DNA from: Ancylobacter koreensis
GTDB lineage: Bacteria; Pseudomonadota; Alphaproteobacteria; Rhizobiales; Xanthobacteraceae
Length of the DNA stretch: 64,000 bases
Assembly (NCBI RefSeq): GCF_023016525.1
Contig: NZ_JALKCG010000004.1
Location: forward strand, 186,001 to 250,000
Direction: 5' to 3'
The position numbers were made by a program, and so were the translations under genes. Position 1 is the first letter of the stretch, and each line of letters begins with the position of its first letter. The notes below the pieces were generated by a model, which saw nothing but the letters and a program-made list of their open reading frames with translations, had not been told where the DNA came from and ran no database searches. Shown in pieces: positions 26,706-35,306 of the stretch.

Positions 26706-28025
26706 ATGGCGCCGCCTCTGAAAATTGGCATCGCCGGCCTCGGTACGGTCGGCGCGGGCGTGGTGCGCATGATCGCCCGCCGCAAGGATGAGATCGCGGC
26801 GCGGATCGGCCGTCCGGTCGAGGTGGTGGCGGTGAGCGCCCGCGACCGCAATCGCAACCGCGACTGCGACCTCTCCGGCGTGCGCTGGTTCACCGACGCG
26901 GTGGAGCTGGCGCGCGATCCCGATATCGACGTCTTCGTCGAGCTGATCGGCGGACCGGAGGGCGTCGCCAAGGCGGCCGTCGAGGCCGCCATTACGGCCG
27001 GGCACGATGTCGTCACCGCCAACAAGGCCCTGCTCGCCCATCACGGCGTCGACCTCGCCCGCGCCGCCGAGGCCGCGGGTGTCGGCATCCATTTCGAGGC
27101 GGCGGTCGCCGGCGGCATCCCGGTCATCAAGACGCTGCGCGAGGCGCTGCTCGGCAACGAGCTCAACCGCGTCTCCGGCATCCTCAACGGGACCTGCAAC
27201 TACATCCTGACGCGGATGCAGGAGGAGGGGCTTTCTTTCGACACCTGTCTCGATCAGGCCCAGCAGCTCGGCTACGCCGAGGCCGACCCGACCTTCGACG
27301 TCGACGGCTTCGACACCGCGCACAAGCTGGCGCTGCTTGCCTCGCTCGCCTTCGGCGTGCAGCCGGACCCGGACGCTATCCACATCGAGGGTATCCGCTC
27401 GATCACGCTCGCCGACATCGAGGCGGCGGACGAGCTCGGCTACCGCATCAAGCTGCTCGGCGTCGCCGCCCGCACCGGCGGGGCGGTGGAACTGCGCGTG
27501 CACCCGACCATGGTGCCTAAACATTGGCCAATCGCGCAGGTCTCCGGCGTGACCAATGCGGTGGCGATCGACGGCGACGCGGTGGCGCTGACCCTCGTCG
27601 GGCCGGGTGCCGGCGGCGATGCGACCGCCTCGGCGGTCGTCGCGGACCTCTGCGATATAGCGGCCGGGCGAGGCGGCGCACCTTTCGGCCGGCGCGCGGA
27701 AACCCTGCGCGCGGCGGAGAAGGCCGCAATCCAGCGTCATGAAGGTGGGTATTATATCCGCCTTGCGGCTGTTGACCGGCCCGGAACGGCGGCAGCCATT
27801 GCCCGCCATATGGCCGAGCAGAACATTTCGCTCGAGTCCATAATGCAGCACCGGCGCGGTCGGCCCCATGGCGGGGAGCGCGCGGAGAGCGCGGAGGATC
27901 CGGCACCCGTGGTGCTGATCACCTACGCCACCAACGAGGACGCGGTACGCCGCGCGATCGCGGCCATCGACCTCGATGGCGTGATCGCGTCGCCCCCGCA
28001 GGTGATACGGATCGAGAAGGACTGA
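26706..28025 (+). CDS. hom: Homoserine dehydrogenase
   Basis: A 439-residue NAD(P)-dependent homoserine dehydrogenase, on the route to threonine and methionine. It has the Rossmann motif IGIAGLGTVGAGVV, VTANKALLAHHG, the hallmark SGILNGTCNYILTRM and GYAEADPTFDVDGFDTAHKLALLAS. A C-terminal ACT domain follows (GYYIRLAAVDRPGTAAAIARHMAEQNIS), the likely threonine-feedback site. A TTG at 26688 is an alternative start. It lies 54 nt after alaC and 11 nt before glpX, so the three form an operon. Confidence 0.95.
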   Translation: MAPPLKIGIAGLGTVGAGVVRMIARRKDEIAARIGRPVEVVAVSARDRNRNRDCDLSGVRWFTDAVELARDPDIDVFVELIGGPEGVAKAAVEAAITAGHDVVTANKALLAHHGVDLARAAEAAGVGIHFEAAVAGGIPVIKTLREALLGNELNRVSGILNGTCNYILTRMQEEGLSFDTCLDQAQQLGYAEADPTFDVDGFDTAHKLALLASLAFGVQPDPDAIHIEGIRSITLADIEAADELGYRIKLLGVAARTGGAVELRVHPTMVPKHWPIAQVSGVTNAVAIDGDAVALTLVGPGAGGDATASAVVADLCDIAAGRGGAPFGRRAETLRAAEKAAIQRHEGGYYIRLAAVDRPGTAAAIARHMAEQNISLESIMQHRRGRPHGGERAESAEDPAPVVLITYATNEDAVRRAIAAIDLDGVIASPPQVIRIEKD

Positions 28026-28036
28026 GGGCTGGGACG

Positions 28037-29032
28037 ATGGCGGAAATCACGGTCAAGGCGGGCCAGGCGCTCGAACGCATCCTGACGCTGGAGCTGGTGC
28101 GTGTCACCGAGCGCGCGGCGGTTGCGTCGGCGAGCCTGCGCGGGCGCGGCGACGAGAAGGCGGCGGACAAGGCGGCGGTCGACGCCATGCGCCGCGAGCT
28201 GAACCGCCTGCCCATCGCCGGCCGCATCGTCATCGGCGAGGGCGAGCGCGACGAAGCGCCGATGCTGTTCATCGGCGAGGAGGTCGGCACCGGCAAGGGC
28301 CCGGCCGTCGACATCGCCGTCGACCCGCTGGAAGGCACCACGCTCTGCGCCAAGAACATGCCCGGCTCCATTGCCGTTATGGCGATGGCCGAGGGCGGCA
28401 CGCTGCTTTACGCGCCCGACGTCTACATGGAGAAGATCGCCATCGGGCCGGGCTATTCCAAGGGCACCATCGACATAGACGCCAGCCCTGAGGAAAACAT
28501 CCACTCGCTGGCCAAGGCCAAGGGCGTGAAGCCGGCCGAGATCACCGCGCTGATCCTCGACCGGCCGCGTCACGCCGCCATCATCGAGGCGGTGCGCAAG
28601 ACCGGCGCGGCGGTGCAGCTGATCACCGACGGCGACGTCGCCGGCGTGATCCACACCACCAACCCGGAAGAGACCGGCGTCGATATCTATCTCGGCACCG
28701 GCGGTGCGCCCGAGGGCGTGCTGGCAGCGGCGGCGCTGCGCTGCATCGGCGGCGAGATGTACACCCGCCTGATCCTCGACAGCGAGGCCAAGCGCGAGCG
28801 CGCCAAGAAGATGGGCGTCTCCGATCCGAAGAAGATCTACACCATCACCGACATGGTGCGCGGCGACTGCCTGATCGCGGCGACCGGCGTGACCACGGGC
28901 AATTTGCTGAAGGGCGTGAAGTACGACAAGGGCGTGGTGAAGACCCACACCGTCGTCATGCGCTCGGCCACCGGCACGGTGCGCTGGATCGAGGCCGAGC
29001 ACCGCGATCTCTCCAAGTTCCATCTCGGCTGA
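28037..29032 (+). CDS. glpX: Class-II fructose-1,6-bisphosphatase
   Basis: A 331-residue GlpX-type phosphatase of gluconeogenesis, and in autotrophs of the Calvin cycle. Visible motifs are GRIVIGEGERDEAPMLFIGEEVG, DPLEGTTLCAKNMPGSIAVMA (metal-binding Asp/Glu), TALILDRPRH and GGAPEGVLAAAALRCIGGEM. The length matches the family. It is the last gene of the alaC-hom-glpX run; a palindromic repeat and a terminator follow. Confidence 0.96.
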   Translation: MAEITVKAGQALERILTLELVRVTERAAVASASLRGRGDEKAADKAAVDAMRRELNRLPIAGRIVIGEGERDEAPMLFIGEEVGTGKGPAVDIAVDPLEGTTLCAKNMPGSIAVMAMAEGGTLLYAPDVYMEKIAIGPGYSKGTIDIDASPEENIHSLAKAKGVKPAEITALILDRPRHAAIIEAVRKTGAAVQLITDGDVAGVIHTTNPEETGVDIYLGTGGAPEGVLAAAALRCIGGEMYTRLILDSEAKRERAKKMGVSDPKKIYTITDMVRGDCLIAATGVTTGNLLKGVKYDKGVVKTHTVVMRSATGTVRWIEAEHRDLSKFHLG

Positions 29033-29055
29033 GACGCGGACGGCAGAGGCTCATA

Positions 29056-29149
29056 CGTCATCCCGGACGGCCGCAGGCCGATCCGGGATCGCGCGGAGAT
29101 TATCCCGCAGGCGATTCCGGCTCTCCGCTTCGCTTCGGCCGGGATGACG
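29056..29149. repeat. Palindromic intergenic repeat after glpX
   Basis: Inverted arms CGTCATCCCGG and CCGGGATGACG close a 94-bp imperfect palindrome with internal hairpins. It belongs to the same general class as the elements in the suf operon. The 305-bp interval 29033-29337 holds this repeat, the terminator at 29159-29182 and the upstream region of the next small gene. Confidence 0.75.
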
Positions 29150-29158
29150 GCGTTGTTC

Positions 29159-29182
29159 ACGGGGCGCTTCGCGCCCCGTTTT
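29159..29182 (+). terminator. Rho-independent terminator after glpX
   Basis: A 9-bp stem (ACGGGGCGC pairing with GCGCCCCGT) with a 3-nt loop is followed by TTT. It ends the alaC-hom-glpX operon. Confidence 0.75.
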
Positions 29183-29337
29183 CATTTCGCCGGCTAACAG
29201 CTGCGGCGACGAGCCTTCTCCGCACGCCGGGCTTTGGCAGGCGACCGGTGTGCTGTATACCAGAGCGGCGACGGGATTGCGGGCCGTCCGGCTCGCCTCG
29301 CGCCAGAACGCCAAACCGATTGCCAAGGGAACGACCC

Positions 29338-29679
29338 ATGCCCGCTCCTCATTCGCTGCTTCCTCCCCTGCTGGAGAAGATCGACGCGCTCATCGCGGCC
29401 GAAGACTACAAGGCCGTCGCCGAGACCTACACGGCCTTCGTGAAGGAGCACCCGACCACCAGCTATCTCGCCTCCGAGCCGATCCCGTTCAAGTTGAGCG
29501 TGGCCTTTTCGAAGAAGTTCGGCTCCTCGGCGACCACCACTTTCACGCTGCGCAACACCACCTGGTCGTCCGACACCAAGGGCGCGCTGCGCGCATCGCC
29601 GGCCGAGTTCGCCGCCCTCGTCGCCAAGTACGAAGCGGAAGTCGCCGAGATCGCCAAGTCGGTGAAGAAGGTTGCCTGA
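29338..29679 (+). CDS. Conserved-looking small protein of unknown function
   Basis: A 113-residue soluble protein without signal peptide. An N-terminal helical part (LLPPLLEKIDALIAAEDYKAVAETYTAFVKEHP) is followed by a Ser/Thr-rich middle (FGSSATTTFTLRNTTWSSDTKGALRASP) and a C-terminal helix rich in Ala, Glu and Lys. The ATG at 29338 follows AAGGGA. It is a single-gene unit with its own strong terminator. No family or function is recognised. Confidence 0.72.
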   Translation: MPAPHSLLPPLLEKIDALIAAEDYKAVAETYTAFVKEHPTTSYLASEPIPFKLSVAFSKKFGSSATTTFTLRNTTWSSDTKGALRASPAEFAALVAKYEAEVAEIAKSVKKVA

Positions 29680-29706
29680 GGCGCCGTTGCACGGACGCGA
29701 TCACGG

Positions 29707-29733
29707 AAAGGCCGGCTTCGCGCCGGCCTTTTT
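29707..29733 (+). terminator. Rho-independent terminator
   Basis: A 10-bp stem (AAAGGCCGGC pairing with GCCGGCCTTT), a 5-nt loop and a T-run lie 28 nt after the stop at 29679. Confidence 0.88.
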
Positions 29734-29749
29734 CATTGCGGCGGCGAGG

Positions 29750-29932
29750 AACCGTGTCCCGGCCCAGCGAAGGCACAGCCGGAGCGCCGTGCCGGGATCC
29801 AGCGCCCGACTCTTCGGCTAAACCTCGGTGGGGCTGTCTGCTCAGACGAGGCAGTTCAGTCGCTGCGCGCTGTTTTCTCCCGGGTCCCGGATCGCCGCCG
29901 CGCGGCGCGCGGCTTATCCGGGACACGGTTCC
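29750..29932. repeat. Dispersed palindromic repeat (family B), degenerate copy
   Basis: It contains GTGTCCCGGCCCAGCG near its start and GGGTCCCGGATCGCCGCC plus CTTATCCGGGACACGG near its end, the same motifs as at 8929-9038 and 40211-40393, arranged as inverted arms with a longer, diverged centre. It fills the gap between two genes. Confidence 0.65.
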
Positions 29933-29933
29933 A

Positions 29934-30629
29934 CTACCCCGCCTTCGCAAGGTCCCTCAGGAAATAGTCCACCCCGAGCTTCATCATGTCGGGTTGAGAA
30001 GCGTGCGGGCCGGGGTGCTCGACATAGGTCAGCTCGTAGCCGGCCGGGCGCAGCTTGGCGGCGTGCGAGCGGCCGGCGGTGGCGATCGGGGTCTGTGTGT
30101 CGTTCTGGCCGTGGGCGATGAACACCTTGGGCGAGCCCTCCTGCGCCAGCACCGTCATGAAGCCGGCGGAGAAGGCGAGGATGTGGGTGACGATGTGCCC
30201 ATTGCTGAGCCCGGTGGAGAGCGAGTAGCTGCCGCCGTCCGAATGGCCGGCGAAGGCGAGATGGCCGGGGTCGAGCGTGAAGCGCGCGGCCACCTCGGCG
30301 AGCCCCGCGTCGAGCCGTTCGAGGTCCGGCCCGTTGCCGGCGATCACGATGTCCCAGGTCGGGAACAGCGACTGCGGAACCAGCAGCAGGAAGCCGCGCG
30401 CCTCGGCATGGGGGCGCAGGATCGGCATGATCTTCTCAGCCGAGCCGCCGCCGCCGTGAAACAGCACCGCCAGCGGCGTCGGGCGCGCGGGATCGATGCC
30501 TTCCGGCACGATCAGCACATAGTCGCGCGTGTCGAACAGGCCGAGATCGTGCCGGCCGGGCGGCAGAGCGGGCTTGGTGGGGGCGGCGTGCTGGAAGGCG
30601 AGCCGGCCGAGCAGGGACAGGTTCAGCAT
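29934..30629 (-). CDS. Alpha/beta-hydrolase (LpqC/carboxylesterase-like)
   Basis: A 231-residue serine hydrolase. Visible features are VLFHGGGGSAEKIMPILRPHAEARGFLLLVPQ, the nucleophile motif GHSDGG, HGQNDTQTP (acid) and a late catalytic His in HPGPHAS. It resembles the PHB-depolymerase/LpqC-like group of cytosolic esterases; no signal peptide is seen with the start at 30629. A start at 30665 would add 12 residues. The substrate is unknown. A link to PHA metabolism is possible by family, but the gene is not next to phaC. Confidence 0.85.
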   Translation of the reverse strand: MLNLSLLGRLAFQHAAPTKPALPPGRHDLGLFDTRDYVLIVPEGIDPARPTPLAVLFHGGGGSAEKIMPILRPHAEARGFLLLVPQSLFPTWDIVIAGNGPDLERLDAGLAEVAARFTLDPGHLAFAGHSDGGSYSLSTGLSNGHIVTHILAFSAGFMTVLAQEGSPKVFIAHGQNDTQTPIATAGRSHAAKLRPAGYELTYVEHPGPHASQPDMMKLGVDYFLRDLAKAG

Positions 30630-30843
30630 GGGCGCGCACCATAAAGGGCGGACGCGGGCGCGCAAGGGCGCTGGAAGCCGATGCGCGAACGGGCGAACCC
30701 GTACGCCTGCGTCATGTTCGACCCGCAGGGCTGGCCGGCGTCCGACCCCCTAGGCAGCTACGCCGGGCGAGGCTATCAGCGCCGGGCCGATGCGCGCCCG
30801 CCTCGCGCCGCCCTCGTGTGCCCCTACCCATTCCTGGTTCTCC

Positions 30844-31722
30844 ATGCCGTTCAGGGACAAGCTGCTCGTCCTCACCGTGATCTGCGTGTGGGCGCTCAAC
30901 ATGATCGTGGTGAAGCTCGGTATTGCTGAGATTCCGCCGCTCTTCATGAGCGCGCTGCGCTTCGTGCTGGTGGCCGCGATCATCGTGCCGTTCACGCGCG
31001 TGCCCGTCCGGCTGCTGCCCTGCGTGCTGCTGGTGTCCTTCACCTTCGGCGCGCTGCATTTCGGCCTGCTCTTCGCGGCGCTGCCGCACGCCGAGGCCGG
31101 GACCAGCGCGGTCATCATCCAGCTCGGCGCGCCCATCGCGACGCTGCTCGCCTGCCTGTTGTTGCGCGAGCCGCTCGGCCTCGTGCGCTTGGCCGGCCTT
31201 GTCGTCTCTGTGGCGGGCATCGCCATCCTGGCCATCGGGCCGACCATGCCCGCCCCGCTGCCGCTGGCATTGCTCTTGATGAGCGCCACCGGCTGGGCGG
31301 TGACGAACCTGATCGTGAAGGGCGTCACCGAGGTCAAGCCGATGACGATGATGGGCTGGTCGTCGCTTTTCGCTGTGCCCCAGCTTCTCGCCGCGTCATG
31401 GCTGTTCGAGAGGGGCCAGTGGGCCTCGCTCGGCTCGGCTGGGTGGCACGGCTGGTTCTGCGTCGCCTACAGCGCCATAGGTTCGTCGATCATCGGCTAT
31501 GGCATCTGGTACTGGCTGCTGCAGCGCCATCCGATCAGCGTGGTGGTGCCCTATTCGATGCTGAACCCGCTGCTGACCGTGCTGTTCGGCATCGTGCTGA
31601 TCGGCGATGATCCCTCGCCGGTGAAGATCATCGGCGCGCTGGTGATGGTGGCGGGCGTCGCGCTGATCCTGCGCAAGCCGGCGCGCGACCTGTCGAACCC
31701 GACGCTGCCCGACACGGCGTGA
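30844..31722 (+). CDS. EamA (drug/metabolite transporter) family permease
   Basis: A 292-residue inner-membrane protein with about ten helices in two EamA repeats. The first starts VICVWALNMIVVKLGIAEIPPLFMSALRF; the second starts near LALLLMSATGWAVTNLIVKG and contains YGIWYWLLQRHPISVVVPYSMLNPLLTVLFG. The closest described relative by pattern is EamA, an exporter of O-acetylserine and cysteine metabolites, but the substrate is not certain. The ATG at 30844 gives MPFRDKLL. Confidence 0.9.
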   Translation: MPFRDKLLVLTVICVWALNMIVVKLGIAEIPPLFMSALRFVLVAAIIVPFTRVPVRLLPCVLLVSFTFGALHFGLLFAALPHAEAGTSAVIIQLGAPIATLLACLLLREPLGLVRLAGLVVSVAGIAILAIGPTMPAPLPLALLLMSATGWAVTNLIVKGVTEVKPMTMMGWSSLFAVPQLLAASWLFERGQWASLGSAGWHGWFCVAYSAIGSSIIGYGIWYWLLQRHPISVVVPYSMLNPLLTVLFGIVLIGDDPSPVKIIGALVMVAGVALILRKPARDLSNPTLPDTA

Positions 31723-31735
31723 GCGGGTGGCGTGA

Positions 31736-31761
31736 GCGGGCAGGGCGTTTGCCCCGCCCGC
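31736..31761. terminator. Hairpin between convergent EamA and phytase-like genes
   Basis: An interrupted stem (GCGGGC-A-GGGC pairing with GCCC-C-GCCCGC, 4-nt loop GTTT) lies in the 52-bp gap between the two convergent genes. No T-run is present, so a terminator role is tentative. A GGCGTGAGCGGG direct repeat lies just before it. Confidence 0.35.
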
Positions 31762-31774
31762 CCGGCCATGCGAC

Positions 31775-33145
31775 TCACTTCGCCTTCAGGAACTCGCCGA
31801 CTTCCAGCAGGATCAGCTCGTTGTCGTCGGCCTTCGTCGGGTCGCGGCTGGACGAGAAGGGCAGATTGTTGTCGTTGCCGACGACGATGTGCGTCGCATC
31901 CACCACGTCGACATTCTCGATGGTGAAGAAGGGGAAGGTCAGCACGCCGTCATTGAGCGGCTTGCGCGCCTTCTTGTCCGGGTCGGCGATCTTCATCAGG
32001 TCGATATGGCCGATCTTGCGCACCGGCTGGCCGACATTGGCGTCGGTCATCTCGATCTTGGTGATGCGCTTGAACTTGGCAAGGTCGTGGAAGCAGTCGG
32101 GACGCTTCTCGCCCTGCGGACAGGCCTTGTCAGGCGTGCCTTCGCCATTGTCGCGCTCGATGATCAGGCCGGTGGTGGCGTCGATCATGTTGAAGTCACC
32201 GATGGCGTTGCCGTTCTGCTCAAGCACGTACTGCCAGGAGCGGCCGGTCCACTTCTCGTTCGCGACGTCGAATTCGAGGATCTGGAGATATTCCTTGCCT
32301 TCGGCGGTCTTCTGCCAGTCCTTCTTGGCTGTGTCCCAGAGCGGACCTTCGAGCAGCGGATAGAGGAACTTGCCGTCCTTCGAGCCGGCCATGCCCTCGA
32401 AGCCCTTGGAGCGGCGGGCATTGAAAGCCGCCGGCGCGTCCGGGGTCGCAGCGGAGGCAACGGAAGGGCTGTCGGGCGAGCGCACCGGCGTTTCGCCGGC
32501 CACGGTCTCGAACACGCCAAGAACCTTGCCGCTCTTGTCGGCCTTGATCAGGAACGGACCGAACTCCTCGCCGATCCAGATCGAGTCGCCGATCATCTGG
32601 AAGCTCTCAAGGTCGAAGTCGGCGCCGGTCAGGTAGCGCCGGGCGGTGCCTTCGTGAACGATGCGGAACGGCACCTTCTTGTCGGGGTCGGTCAGGAACA
32701 CGGTTTCCACCGGTTCGAACGTGCCGGTCGCCCAGTCGACCTTGTAGTGACGCAGGAACAGCGCCGCGTCCGGGCTGTTGGCCTTGGAGCCGAAGCCGTT
32801 GTCGGTGAGGATCCAGAAGCTGCCGTCCGGCATGACCTTGATGCCGGAATGCCCCTGGACCGGTTGGCCCTTGAACGGCAGGAACACGCCGGTCGGGCGC
32901 CCGCCCGACCTGCCCTCGACGGTGCCGAGGGCATCGACGCGCTTGCCGGTGGTGAACTTGCCGGAGGTCTTGAGGTCTTCGGGCGCATCGGCCGGCATCT
33001 CGATGAAGCTCTCGGCCGGCAGTACGGCGTGGCCGACGAGCGTGGCGGGATAGGCGTCCTGCGCGCGGGCGGCGGTGCCGGCCAGCGCACTGAGCGCGAG
33101 CGCGGCGCTCGCCAGCAGACAATGGCGGAGGGAGGGACGGGCCAT
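31775..33145 (-). CDS. Secreted esterase-like-activity-of-phytase family protein
   Basis: A 456-residue exported protein. The signal peptide MARPSLRHCLLASAALALSALAGTAARAQ is followed by a beta-propeller-like domain with GRPTGVFLPFKGQPVQGHSGI, DGSFWILTDNGFGSKANSPD, FDLESFQMIGDSIWIGEEFGPFLIK and IIERDNGEGTPDKACPQGEKRP, typical of the PF13449 family, found near phosphate-acquisition genes in some bacteria. The start at 33145 has a GGAGAACC site. Reading further upstream would cross antisense to recJ and is not supported. It is probably periplasmic; the substrate is unproven. Confidence 0.9.
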   Translation of the reverse strand: MARPSLRHCLLASAALALSALAGTAARAQDAYPATLVGHAVLPAESFIEMPADAPEDLKTSGKFTTGKRVDALGTVEGRSGGRPTGVFLPFKGQPVQGHSGIKVMPDGSFWILTDNGFGSKANSPDAALFLRHYKVDWATGTFEPVETVFLTDPDKKVPFRIVHEGTARRYLTGADFDLESFQMIGDSIWIGEEFGPFLIKADKSGKVLGVFETVAGETPVRSPDSPSVASAATPDAPAAFNARRSKGFEGMAGSKDGKFLYPLLEGPLWDTAKKDWQKTAEGKEYLQILEFDVANEKWTGRSWQYVLEQNGNAIGDFNMIDATTGLIIERDNGEGTPDKACPQGEKRPDCFHDLAKFKRITKIEMTDANVGQPVRKIGHIDLMKIADPDKKARKPLNDGVLTFPFFTIENVDVVDATHIVVGNDNNLPFSSSRDPTKADDNELILLEVGEFLKAK

Positions 33146-33310
33146 GGCGGTTCTCCGTTCGGGGGAAGTCGGTTGAGCCGAGCCGCCTTCCTGACCCTCC
33201 GGCATGTCGGCCGCGCTACGGAGCGATGACGGAGCGATGACCATGCCGGCGCCGTCCTTCGCGCCTGACGACTCGACGCGGGGGCGCGCTTGGGGCTTAT
33301 CCTGCGGGAC

Positions 33311-35131
33311 ATGAGTCTCGTCCTTCCCACTGCCGCCCCGCCGCCGCGCCCCTTTCTCGGCGTCGCCCGCTCGGCCACCGGCCGCTTCTGGCGCGAGCGC
33401 CTCGACGTGCGCGGTGCGCAGGCGACGCTCGCCATGGCGCAGCGCTTCGGCGTGCCGGAAATCCTCGCCCGCGTGCTGGCCGGGCGGGGCGTCGCGCTCG
33501 ACGAGGTGGAGGCGTGGCTCGACCCGACGGTGAAGCGCCTGCTGCCGGACCCCGACACGCTGACCGACATGGGGCCGCTGGTCGCCCGCCTCGCCGACGC
33601 GGTGACCGGCGGCGAGCAGGTGGCGGTGTTCGGCGACTACGACGTCGACGGGGCGACCTCGACGGCGCTGCTGGTCGAGGTGCTGCGCGCCGGCGGGCTG
33701 GACCCGGCTTTCTACATCCCCGACCGCATCTTCGAGGGCTATGGCCCGAACATTCCCGCCATAGAGGGGCTGGCGGCGCAGGGCGCGCGGCTGCTGGTGA
33801 CGGTCGACTGTGGCACGATGAGCTTCGAGCCTTTCGCGCGGGCGCGCGAACTCGGCATGGACGTGGTGGTCATCGACCATCATCAGGCCGGCGAGGCGCT
33901 GCCGGAAGTGGCGGCGCTGGTGAACCCGAACCGCGTGGACGACCTTTCCGGCCTCGGCCATCTGTGCGCCGCCGGCCTCGTCTTCGTGGTGGCGGTCGGC
34001 CTGTCGCGCGAGCTGCGCCGGCGCGGCTGGTGGAGCGACGCGCGGCCCGAACCGGACCTGCTCGCCGCCCTCGACCTGGTGGCGCTCGGCACGGTGGCGG
34101 ATGTGGTGCCGCTGCTGGGGCTCAACCGCGCCTATGTCACCAAGGGGCTGATCCAGCTCCGAAAGCGCCAGCGGCCGGGGCTGACGGCGCTGATGGACGC
34201 CGCGCGGCTCTCCGGCCCGCCCAAGGCGTGGCATCTCGGCTTCCTGCTCGGTCCACGCATCAATGCCGGCGGACGCATCGGCGACGCGGCACTCGGCACA
34301 AGGCTGCTGCTCACCCGCGATCCCATCGAGGCACATGCCATCGCCGCCGAGCTCGACCGGCTCAACAGCGAGCGCCAGCAGGTGGAGCGCGCCATCGTCG
34401 CGCAGGCGGAAGCCGAAGCCGAGGCCGCGCTGGGCCATGCCGGGGAGGGCGCGGTGATCCTCTCCAGCGGGCAGGGCTGGCACCCCGGCGTCGTCGGCCT
34501 TGTCGCCGCGCGGCTGAAGGAGAAGTTCGGCCGGCCCGCCTTCGCCATCGCCTTCACCGGCGAGACCGGCTCGGGCTCGGCGCGCTCCATCCCCGGCGTC
34601 GATGTCGGGCGCGCGGTGCGCGGGGCCGTGGAGCGCGGCCTGCTCGTGAAGGGCGGCGGCCATGCCATGGCAGCGGGGCTTACCATCGCACGCGAGCGGC
34701 TCGGCGAGCTGCGTGCCTATCTCGAGGAGGCGCTCACCAGCGCGGTCGAGGACGCGCGGGCGGTGGACGAGACGGTGATCGACGGCGCGCTTTCCGCCGC
34801 CGGTGCGACGCCCGATCTGGTCGAGCTGATCGAGCGGGCGGGCCCGTTCGGCGCCGGCAACCCGCAGCCCATCTTCGCCTTCCCGGCGCATCGCGTGGTC
34901 TATGCGGAGGCCGGCAGCGCCGATCAGGTGCGGGTGCGGCTGCGCGGTTCGGACGGGGCGGTGATCTCGGCCGTCGCCTTCCGGGCGGCGAACGCGCCGC
35001 TCGGGCAGGCGCTGATGGCGGCGCGCGGACAGCAGGTGCACGTCGCCGGCACGCTCGATCTCGACTCCTGGCAGGGCCGCACCCAGACCAGCCTGCGCAT
35101 CTGCGATGTCGCGTCGCCGGAAATCGGTTGA
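33311..35131 (+). CDS. recJ: Single-stranded-DNA-specific exonuclease RecJ
   Basis: A 606-residue 5'-3' exonuclease acting in recombination and mismatch repair. DHH-domain motifs are VFGDYDVDGATSTALL, TVDCGT and VVIDHHQAGE; the DHHA1 part has GRIGDAALGTRLLLT and KGGGHAMAAGLTIA, followed by an OB domain. The start at 33311 is preferred to a TTG at 33290. Length and motif order match RecJ. It is divergent from the phytase-like gene with a 165-bp gap. Confidence 0.95.
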   Translation: MSLVLPTAAPPPRPFLGVARSATGRFWRERLDVRGAQATLAMAQRFGVPEILARVLAGRGVALDEVEAWLDPTVKRLLPDPDTLTDMGPLVARLADAVTGGEQVAVFGDYDVDGATSTALLVEVLRAGGLDPAFYIPDRIFEGYGPNIPAIEGLAAQGARLLVTVDCGTMSFEPFARARELGMDVVVIDHHQAGEALPEVAALVNPNRVDDLSGLGHLCAAGLVFVVAVGLSRELRRRGWWSDARPEPDLLAALDLVALGTVADVVPLLGLNRAYVTKGLIQLRKRQRPGLTALMDAARLSGPPKAWHLGFLLGPRINAGGRIGDAALGTRLLLTRDPIEAHAIAAELDRLNSERQQVERAIVAQAEAEAEAALGHAGEGAVILSSGQGWHPGVVGLVAARLKEKFGRPAFAIAFTGETGSGSARSIPGVDVGRAVRGAVERGLLVKGGGHAMAAGLTIARERLGELRAYLEEALTSAVEDARAVDETVIDGALSAAGATPDLVELIERAGPFGAGNPQPIFAFPAHRVVYAEAGSADQVRVRLRGSDGAVISAVAFRAANAPLGQALMAARGQQVHVAGTLDLDSWQGRTQTSLRICDVASPEIG

Positions 35132-35306
35132 GGATCAGGCGGTTGAACGCTGTTTCGGAATCAGGTCGCGAAAGCACTGAGGCGTCCGGCAAGACGGTAC
35201 GGCGCGTCGTGCCGCCGCCGGAATCAGGATCGTGCCTTTCGCGGCTAAAGCCTTGTCGGCGCGCCGCCTTTTCCCCGACGGGCGTGCGGAATCGGATTGT
35301 CAGCCG

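Noticed and set aside
25295..27869. Very long minus-strand open frame opposite alaC and hom
   Set aside because: It is antisense to two clear metabolic genes and is His/Arg/Asp-rich in the manner of GC-rich antisense frames; no domain is visible.
33146..35041. Apparent upstream extension of the phytase-like gene on the minus strand to 35041
   Set aside because: It runs antisense through the well-supported recJ gene; the signal peptide and ribosome-binding site place the real start at 33145.
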